Shown one piece after another: positions 10,659-22,204 of a stretch of DNA of 64,000 nt (position 1 is its first letter; each line of letters starts with the position of its first letter). The translations under genes were made by a program, and so were the position numbers. Under the pieces are notes generated by a model. It was not told the DNA's origin, ran no database searches, and saw only the letters and a program-made list of their open reading frames with translations. The stretch is from Edaphochlamys debaryana (lineage: Eukaryota; Chlorophyta; Chlorophyceae; Chlamydomonadales): the NCBI GenBank assembly GCA_016858145.1, contig JAEHOE010000115.1, positions 364,069 through 428,068 of the forward strand. The letters are read 5' to 3'.

Positions 10659-12700
10659 ATGAGGCGCTCTCGCAACAGCGTGTTGGCGCGCGTGCTCCAG
10701 GCTGTAGGGCTCGCGCTGCTGGTCACGCTGCTGACAGCTCTTTACATGCGGCAGGAGAAGCTTTCGCAGTTCCATATGCTGAGCCTGAGGAGCAAGGCGT
10801 TCGTGCTACATACAGAAGGCGCGACACAGGGTGGTGCGGCTCAGCCGACTCACGCCGCAACAGCCTCCTCGCCACCCCCGCCCCCGCCCCCTACGGCCCC
10901 GGCCCCCCTGGCGACGCTCCCAGAGCCTTGGGGCTCGCACCACATGTATGCAAACCCAGGCCCATACGACCCTTGCCCCAAGGAGTGGATTGAGGGGAGC
11001 TGGACTTCCACACGCTCCCAGGTGAGCAGTTAGCGGGTAAAGTCCTTGGCGGTGGCTGGTGGGGCGTCGTATGGGCTTGGGCTTGGGCTTGGGCTGAACA
11101 CCCCGAGTGTATCCCGTTAATGACCTGCCGCAGGGCACTGTTACGCTGCCCCTCACGCTTGAGGCTCAGCGTGAGATCTACGCACACCAGCACCCGAAGG
11201 ACTGCTCGAAAGCCAAGTTCCTGGTGTACCGGGTCGGCCACAACGGCCTGGGAGCCGTGTTCCATGGTGGGCGTGTCCGTGGCTCCTGTGCTCGGCAGTC
11301 GGTTCCGTGTGCTGACAGCTGCCTGCTGCCGCCGCAGTCACGGGCGTGGCGCTCCAGGTGGCTCTGGACCTGGACCGCATCTTTATTGAGGCTTACGGCA
11401 CCTTCCTGGCTTCGGGACCCGAGTGCAAGGGCAACGGCACGCTGGACAGCTGCTACTTCCTTCCCTTTGCCGGGTGCCGGCCCACGGAGGAGCAGATGCG
11501 GGCGGCGGTGCCCCTGCAGGGCAGTGGGCAGGTCCTGGATGCTACGGTTGTGACGGCCACCCACGAAGCCCTAGTGGCGGTTCGCGACAAGGCGCCCAAG
11601 CGCTTTGTTGAGCGTCTGTCCAAGACGCCCATGCAGTCGTCCAAGCACTACTACTGGTGGCGCGCCCAGTCTGTGGCCTACATGCTGCGACCCAACGCCC
11701 GCATCCGGGAGGAGCTGGAGAAGCGGCGCAAGTGAGGGGCAGGGTGGTGTCATGCGCTGGACAAGAGCCGGGTTGAGATGAGCCGGGCTTGACGGTATGG
11801 GACCCGTCCTCACAGGCTGACGGCAGCGAACCCTCAGCCTGCGCCCGGCTGCATCAGCATCCACGTGCGGCATGGGGACAAGGGCGTGGAGGCGGAGACG
11901 TTTGAAGACAAGGTACGCGCCTTGCACCATGCTCCCACCCATCCCTCAAGCGGCCAGGCAACTTGCTCTCATGCCCCTCTACCCCTGAAGGTGTACGATA
12001 TAACGGCCGCCAAGGTGCGGGCGCTAGACCCCGCTCGCTTCACGGATCAGTTGTGGCTCAGCACAGAGGACCCCGCGACTGTCGAGTACTTTGTGAACCA
12101 CACCGGCAGCGCCACCACCGGTACCGGTATCAAGTGGCGAACTGGCTACACGGCCGGCGTGCCGCGCAAGCCCGACAGGTGCGAGGTTGTACACTGCATG
12201 TAGCTGACAGCCTGGAGTTTTGGCGCAGCCTTTGAAGGCCTACCCCTACCTTAAGACTCACGGAATCTTCCCCCATTCACCGTCCGCCGCCCTCCAACGC
12301 CCAGGAGCAAGCCCAACCTGCAGTACATGCAGGAGATTGGGTACTTCGAGGAGGTCATGAACGCGCTGCTGAACCTGGATATGGCCTGCGAGTGCTCCGC
12401 ATTCGTGGGCTCAATTTACTCAAACTGGGTCAGGTGCGCTGGAGCAGACCTATCGGTACCCACGCACCAACCCAGCCCACAAACAGGAGCAGTGGCTCAA
12501 GTGCGCGCCCTCGCACCCACAGGCTCATAGACGAGTTCCGGTCAACGCTACGGTGCAAGGCGGACGCACCGTTTGCCGACGTCAAGTACCAGGACCCTCA
12601 CGGGATGGACGGTGCGTGGGACGAGGCAACTGGCGTACGGTATGCCTCACCAACGTGGGCGAGAGAACACTTGCGTGCCCCTCCTCTTGCGTCGCAGTAA
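10659..12700 (+). CDS. Type II membrane GT23 (FUT8-like) fucosyltransferase
   Basis: Seven exons give 493 residues: 10659-11021, 11134-11266, 11338-11731, 11816-11912, 11991-12178, 12305-12433 and 12523-12700. The start ATG opens a short basic N-terminus (MRRSRNSV) followed by one hydrophobic anchor (about residues 12-30) and a Ser/Pro-rich stem, the usual plan of Golgi glycosyltransferases. The catalytic part contains IHVRHGDKGVEAE, like the conserved donor-binding HVRRTDK motif of alpha-1,6-fucosyltransferases, then WLSTEDPATVEYF, YMQEIGYFEEVMNALLNLD and CECSAFVGSIYSNWVRLIDE. This fits transfer of fucose from GDP-fucose to N-glycan cores in the Golgi; acceptor specificity cannot be read. 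A possible last intron (12635-12697) would reach the same stop codon, so the C-terminus is uncertain by 21 residues. Two TGTAA motifs follow at 13025-13035. Confidence 0.75.
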
Positions 12701-13024
12701 ACTGGTGAACAGAGGCGCGCGCTGTGAGCTGGGCCCAGCTTGCGGAGGAGTTATTGTGCTTTCTGGTCCCTTCCCCTGCTGCCTGGCGTTCCACATGGCA
12801 CGAGAGGAACATAGCGTGTGGCAGGTCATGGCATGATCATGCAGCCCTCCGCAGACCGGCAGGGGCGTGTGGTGCCGCTAGCGGTAGGCATTCGTAAGCT
12901 TAAGCCGGGGGCTGCAGCAAGCGGACAAGCAGCCGCCCGGCGGCAGAGTACGCTGCTGGCTGGCGAGTACCGGTACTCCCGGAGTTGAGGCTTAGCCGGG
13001 ACCAGCAGGGCGCGAACATATGAG

Positions 13025-13035
13025 TGTAACTGTAA
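13025..13035 (+). terminator. Tandem TGTAA polyadenylation signals
   Basis: TGTAA occurs at 13025-13029 and again at 13031-13035, about 330 bases after the fucosyltransferase stop. TGTAA is the usual poly(A) motif of volvocine algae, so the transcript probably ends near 13045-13060. Confidence 0.6.
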
Positions 13036-13326
13036 TGTCGTATTGCCGCATAGCCGTGCTGAAGGGGCAAGCGGTGTCGGCTACACAGCTCAGTACCTTA
13101 GTCCCTCAGGACCTGAGCCCCACCTGGCTGATGCGAGCAACCAAGGCAATGCGGTGAGCAGAACGCACGCGAGTTGCCGTCACGGCCAGCAGCTCTCCGC
13201 CGGCACAGATCTGGCAGTGACGGACAAGGCGGGCACCCTGTTGTCGGAGGGGACCATACCCCGTGCTCAGGCCTCCGGGAGCGCACGGCTGACAACATGC
13301 TGAGATGGCGACCAACACTGCATAAC

Positions 13327-13478
13327 CAAGGGTGTCTGTCCTCCTCAGGACAGGGACAAGGGCTGAGCCCCAAACCCCGCGAGGCCGGGCAGCACTGGGG
13401 CCGCGCAACCAAGCACTAGGCCCCACAGCGCCGGAACGCCGCCTCAAGTCAAGGGCCTTCGCAACCGCAACATTGCAT
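13327..13478 (+). repeat. Dispersed repeat, copy 1 (partner 26099-26259)
   Basis: It runs from CAAGGGTGTCTGTCC to GCAACATTGCAT. The partner copy is over 90% identical by eye, apart from a short insertion near its right end. The right end resembles that of the MITE at 29104-29631 (GCAACACTGCAT), which suggests related elements. Confidence 0.75.
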
Positions 13479-13832
13479 AAAAAAGAGCAGCTCCTGGGGC
13501 GGCGGCGCACCCCTCCGCTGTTCGTTCTGCTCCACTCCGTTTGCCCTCAGCACAGCACCCTTCCACCATGGTTCGTTAACCATCGAGTCCGAGGTCACAC
13601 CACCGCTATAACCGTGCACATCCCAACTTCTTAGCGGTGAGCTCACGGAACTCCCGCCAGTGTATACACACGCCCAACCCACACAGCCATTCCGCTGCTG
13701 TTCCCCACAACAGGCGCTCCCGTTCCCTGCGCCTGTGCTCCCATCCGTCTGTCCCCTGGCAAAGGCTCCTCCGTTGTCCGTCAAGCCCACGCCCTGCTCC
13801 TGGCCTTTCCGGTGCAGGCTCCGCAAGGGCGC

Positions 13833-16800
13833 TTAGCCCTTGAAGGGCCCGAACGCCACCACCGAGTTGTGGCCGCCGAAGCCGAACGAGTTCGACAGGC
13901 CCGCGGTGATCTGCGCGGGGTGCAAGGGGCACGCGAGTGGGATACGGCGTCGGATACCGTGCGCGCCGTTACCTGTCCGCACCTGAGCATTACATCCATC
14001 CATCCGTCACCTTCACCTTCAACTCCCCCTCCTCTCCTTTCCCCCCTCCCCAACCGCACGCACCACGTGCTGCTTCTTCTCGTTGGGCACCGTGTCAATC
14101 CCCTGCACCTCCTCAATCAGGTTGTTCTGGTTGAGCGTGGGGTGCACCCAGCCGGTCTCGATGGCCTGCGGGGGACAGGGGGCGGAGTGGGCTTGAAGGG
14201 ATGCGAGCAAGGACGCCGCCGCGCTGCCAGCGCGCGCACCCGTCCTGAACTCCTCCCCCTTGGGTCCTCCTCCCATCTCCACCTCCCCCGCTCGCCCACA
14301 GCTGTCGCCCTGCCCATACAGTGCTCACCCTCGTACCTGAAATGGTACCCATTCTCATCGGTATCCGCCCCCCACACCCCACCATACACCCCACCCCACT
14401 AGGCAGCCCAGCCCAGCCCCACCTTGAGCGTGGCGATGGCCTCCACGCCCGCCGCCGCGCCCAGGCAGTGGCCGATGAGCGACTTGGTGCCGTTGATCTT
14501 GAGGTGCTTGGTGTCGTGGAAGGCCTTCTTGATGGCCTTGACCTCGGCAATGTCGCCAACCAGCGTGCTGGGAGGGAATGGATGGTAGGGATGGGATGGG
14601 AAGAAACGGCTCAGAGGGGCCCAGGCTGAGAGCCGTGTTACGGGTACGTGGTATGAGGGCGGGTCGGGGGTGGTCGCCCGACTGCCCGAGAACAGCGTGC
14701 CGGTACACGAGAGGGGAGAGGAGAACAAGTGTTGTTGGCGGCAGTGCACCTGAACGGTGCACACGAGCCCGCTGCAAATCGTGCGCCAGCTCCCGCGACA
14801 GCAGCGAGGGAAATTGCAGGATTATAAGGGGGGCCTCCCTCGCTGCCGTCGCTCAGGGAAGAGGTGTGGCGAAACTCGAAACCTCAGGGGTGTCCCAACC
14901 CAGCGCCTTCCCACCCTCGCCTTCAAGCCCCGCCACCCGACCCGCTCACTGGCCCCCACGCCCCTCAGGCCCGCAACCGCGCTGCTACCGGCGTGCATGT
15001 GCATGGGGTACTGCCAACCGCTCTGCCAGCTTTGCCAGCGGTGGCGCGCGCACTGCAACCGGCAACACCCAGGCGCTGCCTAGACTAAAGATGCAGCAGG
15101 TGGGTGGCTGGGAGACTGCAATTCCCACGGGTTTTCGCTTGGTCCTCGGCCACGGACATGTTGGTGTGGCGGCGGCGCCCAGGGCTTCCTCGCCAATCAC
15201 GCCCAGCAGTGCGAGTGCCATTGCCGCCGAACACGCTGACTGGGGAGGCTCCTCCCGTTTCAGCGTGTTCGGCGGTACCTGGGGTGACGAGGCCAACGTC
15301 CAGCTGGGCGGTATCGGCGAGGCGGCGGCGGGCTGGGTGACCCAGGCCGCAGCAGCGCTTAGCCAAGTCTGCTCTCTACTGGGCTGGTCAGGGGAGTGTT
15401 GGTCAGGGGAGTGTTGGCTGGGAGGTACTAGGGAGGAGGTTTGGTGCTGCGAGTAGGTACGGGGCAGCTGGGACTCTGGGACTCTGGCAAATGGCGACGC
15501 GGCCTGTGCTCCACATGCGTTGGGCCACTCGAAGCGCCGACCCAATGCGCAACCCTGAGGTGGTGAGGCCGTAAGGGGCGCCTTGCACCGCGGCCCCCAC
15601 GGCCAACCGCTGTGCCACCGGTGCTACTACAGGTAACGCGCGCTGGTACACGGCCGAGGGCAGTTCTGGCGGCCGGAAAGGCTAGCTCTGGGGAAGGAGG
15701 CCGGCCTGGGGAAGGGGCAGCCCTGGCGCCGCGGCCCTGCTGGGGAGACGGTTGTGCATGTCGTGATACGGCAGCGCGCAGCCTCCTCGCCACCCCAACC
15801 CTTCTGGTCCTTCCCGCCGCACTTCCTTGCGGCAACCGACAGCGCCCCAGCCCTGCCCTGCCCCTCCCTCCCCGCTTCCCTGTCCTTCCCCCTGCCTCCT
15901 CCCTGCCCTCCCCGCCCCCTCCCCCTGCCTCCTCCCTGCCCTCCCCGCCCCCTCCCCCGGCCCTCACCTGGTGGCGTGGCAGTTGATGTAGTTGACCTGC
16001 TCCTTCTCGATGCGGGCGTCCTTGATGGCCAGCTCGATGCACGTGCTCACGCCCAGGCCGTCGGCGCGGGGGTCCGTCATGTGGTGCGCGTCGCACGTGA
16101 CGGCGCCGCCCAGGTACTCGCCTGGGGGGGGGAGGGAGGAGGAGGGGGGCAGGGCGGGCGTGGGAGGCGGGGGGAGGTTGTCAGGGTGGGGAATGGGGAG
16201 GCAAGACGCCTGCAGCCCCGCGCAGACATGCAGCTCTACCTCCGCCCCAGCCCACGGCCCCACGCTACCCGCGCCCTCACAGGCCGCGCAAGTCCCATTC
16301 CAAAGTTTTCAACTGCGAGACTATGGCCCCCTCGCACAGCGAGGCACGTCCTTGCCGTGTCCTGCCACCTCTCTCCGCGCCCTCCGGCGCCCACCCTTGT
16401 GCCTCCTCTGCCCCCTCCCAACGTTGGTCCCCTGATCCTGCCCCCCGCCACTCCCCCGACGTATCCCCCTGAGTAAGGTGGGCGTCTGTGTAGTTGCCCT
16501 AGAGCAGTCGCGTCACGCAATTGGCCTGCTGTACTTGGCCCAACGAGGGCCACCCGTACCGCGGCCCGGACGGCGAGACCGTGTGCACGCTGTGCTACCG
16601 GCGTGACCAATGAGCGAGGAAGCGGGAGGAGCAGCTGGACAAGACCGGGGCTAGGGAAGGGCAGCTGGGTAGGATCCGCAGTCGAGGATCCCAGGGCTGC
16701 TGCTCTAGCTAAGCTGTGCGCGTCGTGCCACACGCGGGCACACAGGAAGCGGAACCACGGGGAGTAGCCCGCCACACCAGCAGCCTGCCTCCCGGTTTCG

Positions 16801-19546
16801 GACACAGCCCCGGAAGCAGTAGGGGCAAGTGTGCGCGGGTGGCTGCCGCTGTGTACCGTCATGCTGCTGCAGCCCCCCCCTCCCCCCCCCTCCCCTCCCC
16901 CGCCCCACCGTAGATCTTGGCCCCGCGCTTCATGGCGTGCTCCAGGGACTCCATCACCAGCACTCCCGCGCCCTCGCCCATCACGAAGCCGTCACGGTCC
17001 ACGTCCCAGGGCCTGGGAGGGAGGGACGGTTGGGGGGGGAAAGGGCCACAGCCAGCGCGGTCGGTCCGAGCTCGAGACGGCTCGCCGGCTGCACGGCAGT
17101 GTGGGCACCTACTCACGCTGCGAGCTCCCTCCGCCCGCCGTGCGCCTCACTGGCAGGGTTGCTGAGTAGGGGCCTGAAGGTGAGCACCGCATCCCATTCC
17201 CGACACAGGCCATGCCGTCCGAACCCGTCGGCTAGCTGGCTGTCTAGTAGCCCAACTGGTGTCCTTCAACGCACGCACGCCGCAGGCCCCCAGAATGCAC
17301 CCCCCTTGGCTCCTTTGAGCGCATGCCGTCACATGCATGCATTCTGTCTTTTGCTGTCACCCATCGCTAGCTTGCTTCTAGCCTCCGAGCTTCCCAGTCT
17401 CTCCACACTCTCCCCCCAACCACCACCCACCTGGAGGCCTTGACGGGGTCGTCGTTGCGGGTCGACAGAGCGCGGCACGCCACGAAGCCGCCCAGGCCCA
17501 CCTGCGGAGAGGGGGGGAGGCCACGCACAGCGCTGACCGCACCGCACCCGCTGCACCCGTAGTTCTACCCAATCGCCTCAGCTGTGACCTACTCTCACGG
17601 CTGCCTCGCCCTGCCACCTTGCCCTGCCTATCCCACAGCTCCCCCGCAGGCAACCCCGCTGCCCTCCCCCCATCCCACCCATGCCTGCCCCCCTCACCGG
17701 GCAGATGGGCGCCTCGGAGCCTCCTGCGATCATGACGTCGGCGTCCCCGTTGCGGATGTGGTTGGCGGCGGACACGAAGGCGTAGTTGGCGGTGGCGCAG
17801 GCGGTGGAGATCGAGTAGTTGGGGCCCATGAAGCCCTGGGGGGTAAGGGGGGGGAGGAAGAACTTAGGAGTAGGAAGAAGCAGGCGAGCAGGCAGGAACC
17901 GCACCCGGGAGGATTGACAGAGTCTCCTATGGCTCAGCGCCTCAGGCCTAGCCCATCCCTGACCACTCTGGAGTGAGGCCTCTGGACCCCCCCGCTGCGG
18001 AGCAGGCCGTCACTTGCCCCGCTCGCCTCCCCCTGACCTGTGGCCACCGCGTTGCTGCCCTCGTCCTCACCACCGCTGGCCATGCCCTCCCCACATTCCC
18101 GCTTCGCTCCGGTCCCTCCCTTACCACCTCGCAACCCCCCCCCCACGCACCTGGTCGATGGCCAGCAGGGCGCCTCCCATGTTGGTGATGGCGTAGGGGA
18201 TGAAGAAGGGCGAGATCTTCTTGTAGCCCTTGGTCACCAGGTTGGCAACACCTGGGGCGGAGGAGGGCGACGAGGCGGTGAACACGGGGCAACAGCGGCC
18301 CGCTAAGGGCCAGGCGCGGGAAACCGACTTGGGTGAGCCAGCGAAGGCAACGACAGCGGGGATGGGTAGCCGGAGGGCACGCCACGCATGCCAGGATCCC
18401 TGCCGCATGCCGACGGCTAGCCCCTCCAGCAGCAGCCCGGTTCCCTCCCTCCTCTACAGCCCCCCCGCTCCCCCCCCCTCCCGAAGGACCCTCACCGTCC
18501 TGGAACACGGTGAGGCCGCCCATGCCGGAGCCCACCAGCACGCCCACGCGGGTCATGTCCAGCTGCGAGTAGCCGCTGGAGCAGCGCTCCTTCTCCAGAC
18601 CGGCCTGGATCAGGGCCTTCTTGCCGGCCACCTGGGGGCGAGGGGAGGAGGGGAGGGGCAACGGGGGGCAACGGGGTCCGTCAGGCGCAAGGGCAGGAAG
18701 CCTGCAGCCCAGCCGTAGCCCCCGCACCACCACCACCACCACCACCACAGCGCACCCGCTCTCACCATGGTGTAGGACAGGCACGCGTCGTAGCGGCGGG
18801 CGTTCTTCTTGTCAATCATCCTGGGGGCGGCCGGGGGACTGGCGCAGTTGCATAGGCAGCCCCGCACCTCGCGAAACCCGGCCTGCCGCACCCCACAGCG
18901 CCCAATTTTACGTAGAGGTAAACGTCACAAAAGCATGGTGGGCCAGCGCACGCCTTCAGGGCCTCGCGCGCGCGATCGGCACCCTGCAAACAGGCTGGTA
19001 ACGCTCGCGCACCCCCAGGCGCTCACTCCTCGTCGTTGAAGTTGGTGATCTGGCCCGCAAACCGAGTGGGAAACTCCTTCGGGTCGAAACGGTCAATGGT
19101 CTTGATGCCGCTGACGCCGTCCAGCAGCCTGCAGCCGCATCGCAATTGAGGACGTCAGCGCCAGCCCAAACGCCCCGACTTGGGCCCTCCGACCGTACCC
19201 CCCCCACAAGGGCATGCGGTGATGGAGAATTCGCCCAGCTGCTGGCGCAGGAAGTTGCTCACTTTTGGTAGAAGACATCGGGGTCGTTGCCGTGGACGCT
19301 GCAAATCCCAATGCCGGTGATGACCACACGCTGCTTGGCGTCGCGCACCGCGGCAGCCGCCCGCACCGTCACGGAGCCTGCGGGGATGCGTTGCCGGGTG
19401 AGCGTCTAACGCTCGTTGCGCAAGCTGGAGCCTTACCGCAGATCAGCAGCCTCAATTGCAGCCTAGCAGCTGACAGGAGTCCACCTACCAGCGCGGGCAG
19501 GCCGGCGAGCGGCCGAGGCCCCCGGGCGAGAGCGCAGACCCTGCAT
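13833..19546 (-). CDS. KAS1: 3-oxoacyl-[acyl-carrier-protein] synthase I (KAS I), plastid
   Basis: KAS I condenses malonyl-ACP with growing acyl-ACP (C4 to C16) in plastid fatty-acid synthesis. Thirteen exons, in transcript order 19546-19489, 19377-19263, 19128-19027, 18820-18766, 18631-18496, 18251-18151, 17835-17698, 17501-17431, 17012-16909, 16121-15968, 14567-14423, 14165-14064 and 13910-13833, give 452 residues. The first 19 codons ([19 protein letters not shown]) are basic, Ser/Ala-rich and lack acids, as in chloroplast transit peptides. The Cys-His-His triad and lysine are visible: Cys202 in STACATAN, His342 in NCHATST, Lys373 and His378 in [21 protein letters not shown] has Cys where Ala is usual. 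[19 protein letters not shown] and the C-terminal [16 protein letters not shown] are typical of plant KAS I. Intron 10 (14568-15967) is unusually long and holds a hairpin and tandem repeats. Confidence 0.95.
15224..15275. repeat. Perfect 16-bp inverted repeat inside a KAS I intron
   Basis: CCGCCGAACACGCTGA (15224-15239) pairs exactly with TCAGCGTGTTCGGCGG (15260-15275) across a 20-base loop. Weaker inverted similarity extends outward on both sides, so two inverted, diverged copies of one sequence may have been inserted. Confidence 0.8.
15888..15956 (+). repeat. 33-bp pyrimidine-rich tandem duplication in a KAS I intron
   Basis: CCCCCTGCCTCCTCCCTGCC with the rest of its 33-bp unit is repeated head to tail, ending a few bases from the splice donor at 15967 on the minus strand. 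The transcript would be purine-rich here. Confidence 0.8.
18725..18749 (+). repeat. CAC trinucleotide microsatellite in a KAS I intron
   Basis: About eight CAC units lie between the exons at 18496-18631 and 18766-18820. It is intronic and has no coding role. Confidence 0.85.
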
Positions 19547-21796
19547 CTTGTAGCGGCGCAGTGCTTCAAGACCGCGTCAATGTTACAACTGACCAACTAC
19601 AAAGTTACACGCCTGCCTAGCAGTGTAAGTTGCAACGTGGAACCTCCATGACCCAAATCGTGTGCCGGCTGCCGATGCGGTACGATGACTTGTCAGCATC
19701 CAGCCGCAGCCATCGGCATGGAAGCCAGCTGCGGGCATCCTTGTGACAGCTACCATGTGCTTACAGAGGGGGGAATGGAGCAGGGCGAAGCAGGGCTGGG
19801 GGGGAGAGGGGTGCTTGCAGGCGCCTGCTGCGGGGAGGCTTCATGACCCCAGCGCAACGTTGCCCAGGCAACGATCCCCCCGGACTGCGATGCGGCTTCT
19901 TGCCACGTTGTTCTCGTCTAACCCCGGACTGCTCACCGCTCTCCCCCACCACCCACTTGCTTCGCCCTCGTGACCGCACTTGGGATTGCCCCAATCTCCG
20001 CAAGATGCGCATACTCGACAGCTATCATGTGCGCAGAGGATGAAGTGGAGCAGGGGGAGCAGGCTGGGGGGGACGGCGGGCCTACTGGCTGAAGGTGCCA
20101 GGAGGTGCCCCCCGTACTGCCCACCGCCCTGCCCCACCACCCGAATCCTCGCCCTCTCGACCGCACTTGAGGTAACCCCCAATGCCCGGCAAGGTGCCTG
20201 CCCTTACTCGAGTGAGTCGAGTGCCCAGGCGACCTTGCCCTCTGCCCACGAGTCCCCCACAGCTGCCTGCCTTCCCCAGCCCAGGCTGCCTTGCAAATTC
20301 CTGGTCATGGGCTGCTGACTACTCCCCCCGGGCCCCCTCACTCCCTCAGGACAACACTGAGGCGGCCGCAGCCAACCGCCAGCAGGTACGTCCTCCCGCC
20401 CTTGCCGCCGCCTCATCAGGCCCCGGCGCCCCGCTGGCCCCGTCCTGACGTTCGTGAGTAGTGGCCGAGGTGCAGCTGGTCCATGCCGCGCTCTGTACGG
20501 CTGTGCCCCATGACTCTTGTGACCTCCCCGCCAGGCGAACCAGCAAGAGCGCCCAAGAGGGTCAGGGCGCCACCCCTGAGCTCCCTTTGATCATGGCTCC
20601 GCGTTTGCCCTCCTGTCCGGGCGGTCGGCGGGCGGGAGGCAGCGGCGCAGCCCCGGTATGGGTAAGCTCCTCGCCACCTGGGTCCTCGCCCCCTTCGGTA
20701 TCGTTCCCACCACCCGAACTGCCACCGGGATATGGGCGCCTGTTTAGCTCTGCAATGGTGTCTGCGTGCGGCTGGCCCCCCCAGGCCCCACCCCCACCCC
20801 CAGCATGTCATCACCCGTCCCAAGCCAGCCACACCGCCACAGCCAGCCCTGCTGCCAACACCACACACTTGTAGCTACCACGCAATCGCTCGCCCCCACC
20901 AGAAGCAGCTTCTCAACCCGTGGTCCCTCCCACACATGCACGCTCAGCTTCCCCTGCTGTTTGTGTGCGCCAGCCTGTTCAACATAGTGCCCGGGTTGGT
21001 CCCCTTTCGGCATGCCCTTCCGTCCCGTCCCGACCCCCGCCCATCGCCGGCCCTCCTTCTTCTCCGCTCACCAACTTGCCTGCCATCCCCTTCCATCCCC
21101 TCCCATCCCCTTCCGTCCCGTCCCTGGAGCGCCAGTGGCGCTCAGCCAAACAGGGCCAAACCAGGGGTGGCGCTCACCCCTGGGCCAAACCGCCTCACCC
21201 GGTTCACGCCTCCCATGTCCCGGCTAGCTGCACGTTGCATTGGTCTTCCCTGCTCCCTATCGCTCCCCAACTTGCCTCCCACTTTGCCTCCTATCGCCTC
21301 CCAAGTTCCCTCCGATCCCCTCCTACCCCATCCCCTCCTACCCCATCCCCGTGCCCTCGTGCACTGCGCTTTGCTTTAACTCCATCCACAGAATTGCTGC
21401 TGCAGTACCTGAACCCCTGGCCATTGCAGAGCGAGCTACCCCTGAGTAGTCCCCTCTGCCCCGATGTGGGCTCAGTGGTGGTCTGGGGGTTGAGCGCTTT
21501 GCGTACACAAACTGCCCCAATGTCGCCAGGTCAAGGCCGCACTCCTGTGCGCTGTGCCCGCCTCACCCATCGCCCACATTTTCCCCCTCACACGGCCCCC
21601 CTCACCGCCCTCCGCCCCACCCCTGAGCGGCCTATTTGGCGTCGTCCTCGATGTCTTGGGGGGCTTGGGTTTGCCGGAGAGGGGAGGGGCGACGGGAGGG
21701 GTGTCTGCAGACCGCATGGGCGCGTGCGCGGACGCCCAAATGTTTCTGCTCTCTCAGCAGCTCTCATTCTCACATTGTAGCTGCCACACAGTCGCT
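19547..21796. other. Spacer upstream of KAS I with diverged repeats
   Basis: The left end must hold the KAS I promoter on the minus strand. From 19747 to 20193 there are two diverged tandem copies of one sequence. Possible exon-like scraps around 20890-20960 and 21390-21440 both read as Leu-Asn-Pro-Trp motifs beside good splice signals, but I could not join them into a gene. Confidence 0.4.
19747..20193 (+). repeat. Diverged tandem duplication
   Basis: Copy 1 begins CAGCTACCATGTGC at 19747 and copy 2 begins CAGCTATCATGTGC at about 20020. Blocks such as CACCGC-CCCCCACCACCC and GACCGCACTTG recur in the same order, with a deletion of about 85 bases in copy 2. Confidence 0.5.
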
Positions 21797-22204
21797 ATGT
21801 CTAGGCCGCAGGCGCCCAACTATAGCCGCCGGCTCATATTCTTCAATCGCGTCGTTGCTGGAACCATCCTGGTCGGCTGCGCGAGCGTGCTAACTGGCCT
21901 TGTTGACGTCAAAATCTATAAGAACGAGGTCGAATACTCCAAGGAAACGCCCGATAAAGAGCGCTTCAAGCCGCATCGCTGCAATGACCGCTTGGCGGAC
22001 ATGCTGGAGGTCATAGAGGCGGAGGACGGCAACATGTGGAGGGACCTGCGACCATCGTTCCGCAACTGGTGGGCGTGCATGCGGTCGGCCGAGGGCGCGG
22101 AACCAGCCATGCCCTACCTGATGCTCACGCCGCGGGACAAGCAATACATCGACCCGGCCAAGCGGAGACACGGAGGGGAAGGGGATCAAGTGCTTGGCGC
22201 ATGA
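21797..22204 (+). CDS. Hypothetical single-pass membrane protein, possibly a truncated first exon
   Basis: The ATG at 21797 opens 135 codons. A short basic N-terminus (MSRPQAPNYSRRLIFF) is followed by a hydrophobic segment (RVVAGTILVGCASVLTGLV) and then a soluble part with NEVEYSKETPDKERFK, RLADMLEVIEAEDGNMW and SFRNWWACM. The plan resembles the anchored N-termini of the methyltransferase at 26373 and the sulfotransferase at 36827. No catalytic motif is present, and after about residue 120 the sequence turns low-complexity before its TGA. This may be the first exon of a gene whose remainder is lost or unrecognised. Confidence 0.45.
   Translation: MSRPQAPNYSRRLIFFNRVVAGTILVGCASVLTGLVDVKIYKNEVEYSKETPDKERFKPHRCNDRLADMLEVIEAEDGNMWRDLRPSFRNWWACMRSAEGAEPAMPYLMLTPRDKQYIDPAKRRHGGEGDQVLGA

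Larger units (their letters stand above)
12701..13832. other. Convergent intergenic region between the fucosyltransferase and KAS I
   Basis: The 3' regions of two genes facing each other meet here. It holds the TGTAA motifs of the + strand gene and one copy of a dispersed repeat (13327-13478). No coding exon was recognised. Confidence 0.5.

Noticed and set aside
20885..21440. Two Leu-Asn-Pro-Trp exon-like scraps
   Set aside because: Similar to each other and next to splice-like signals, but no continuous gene model could be built.
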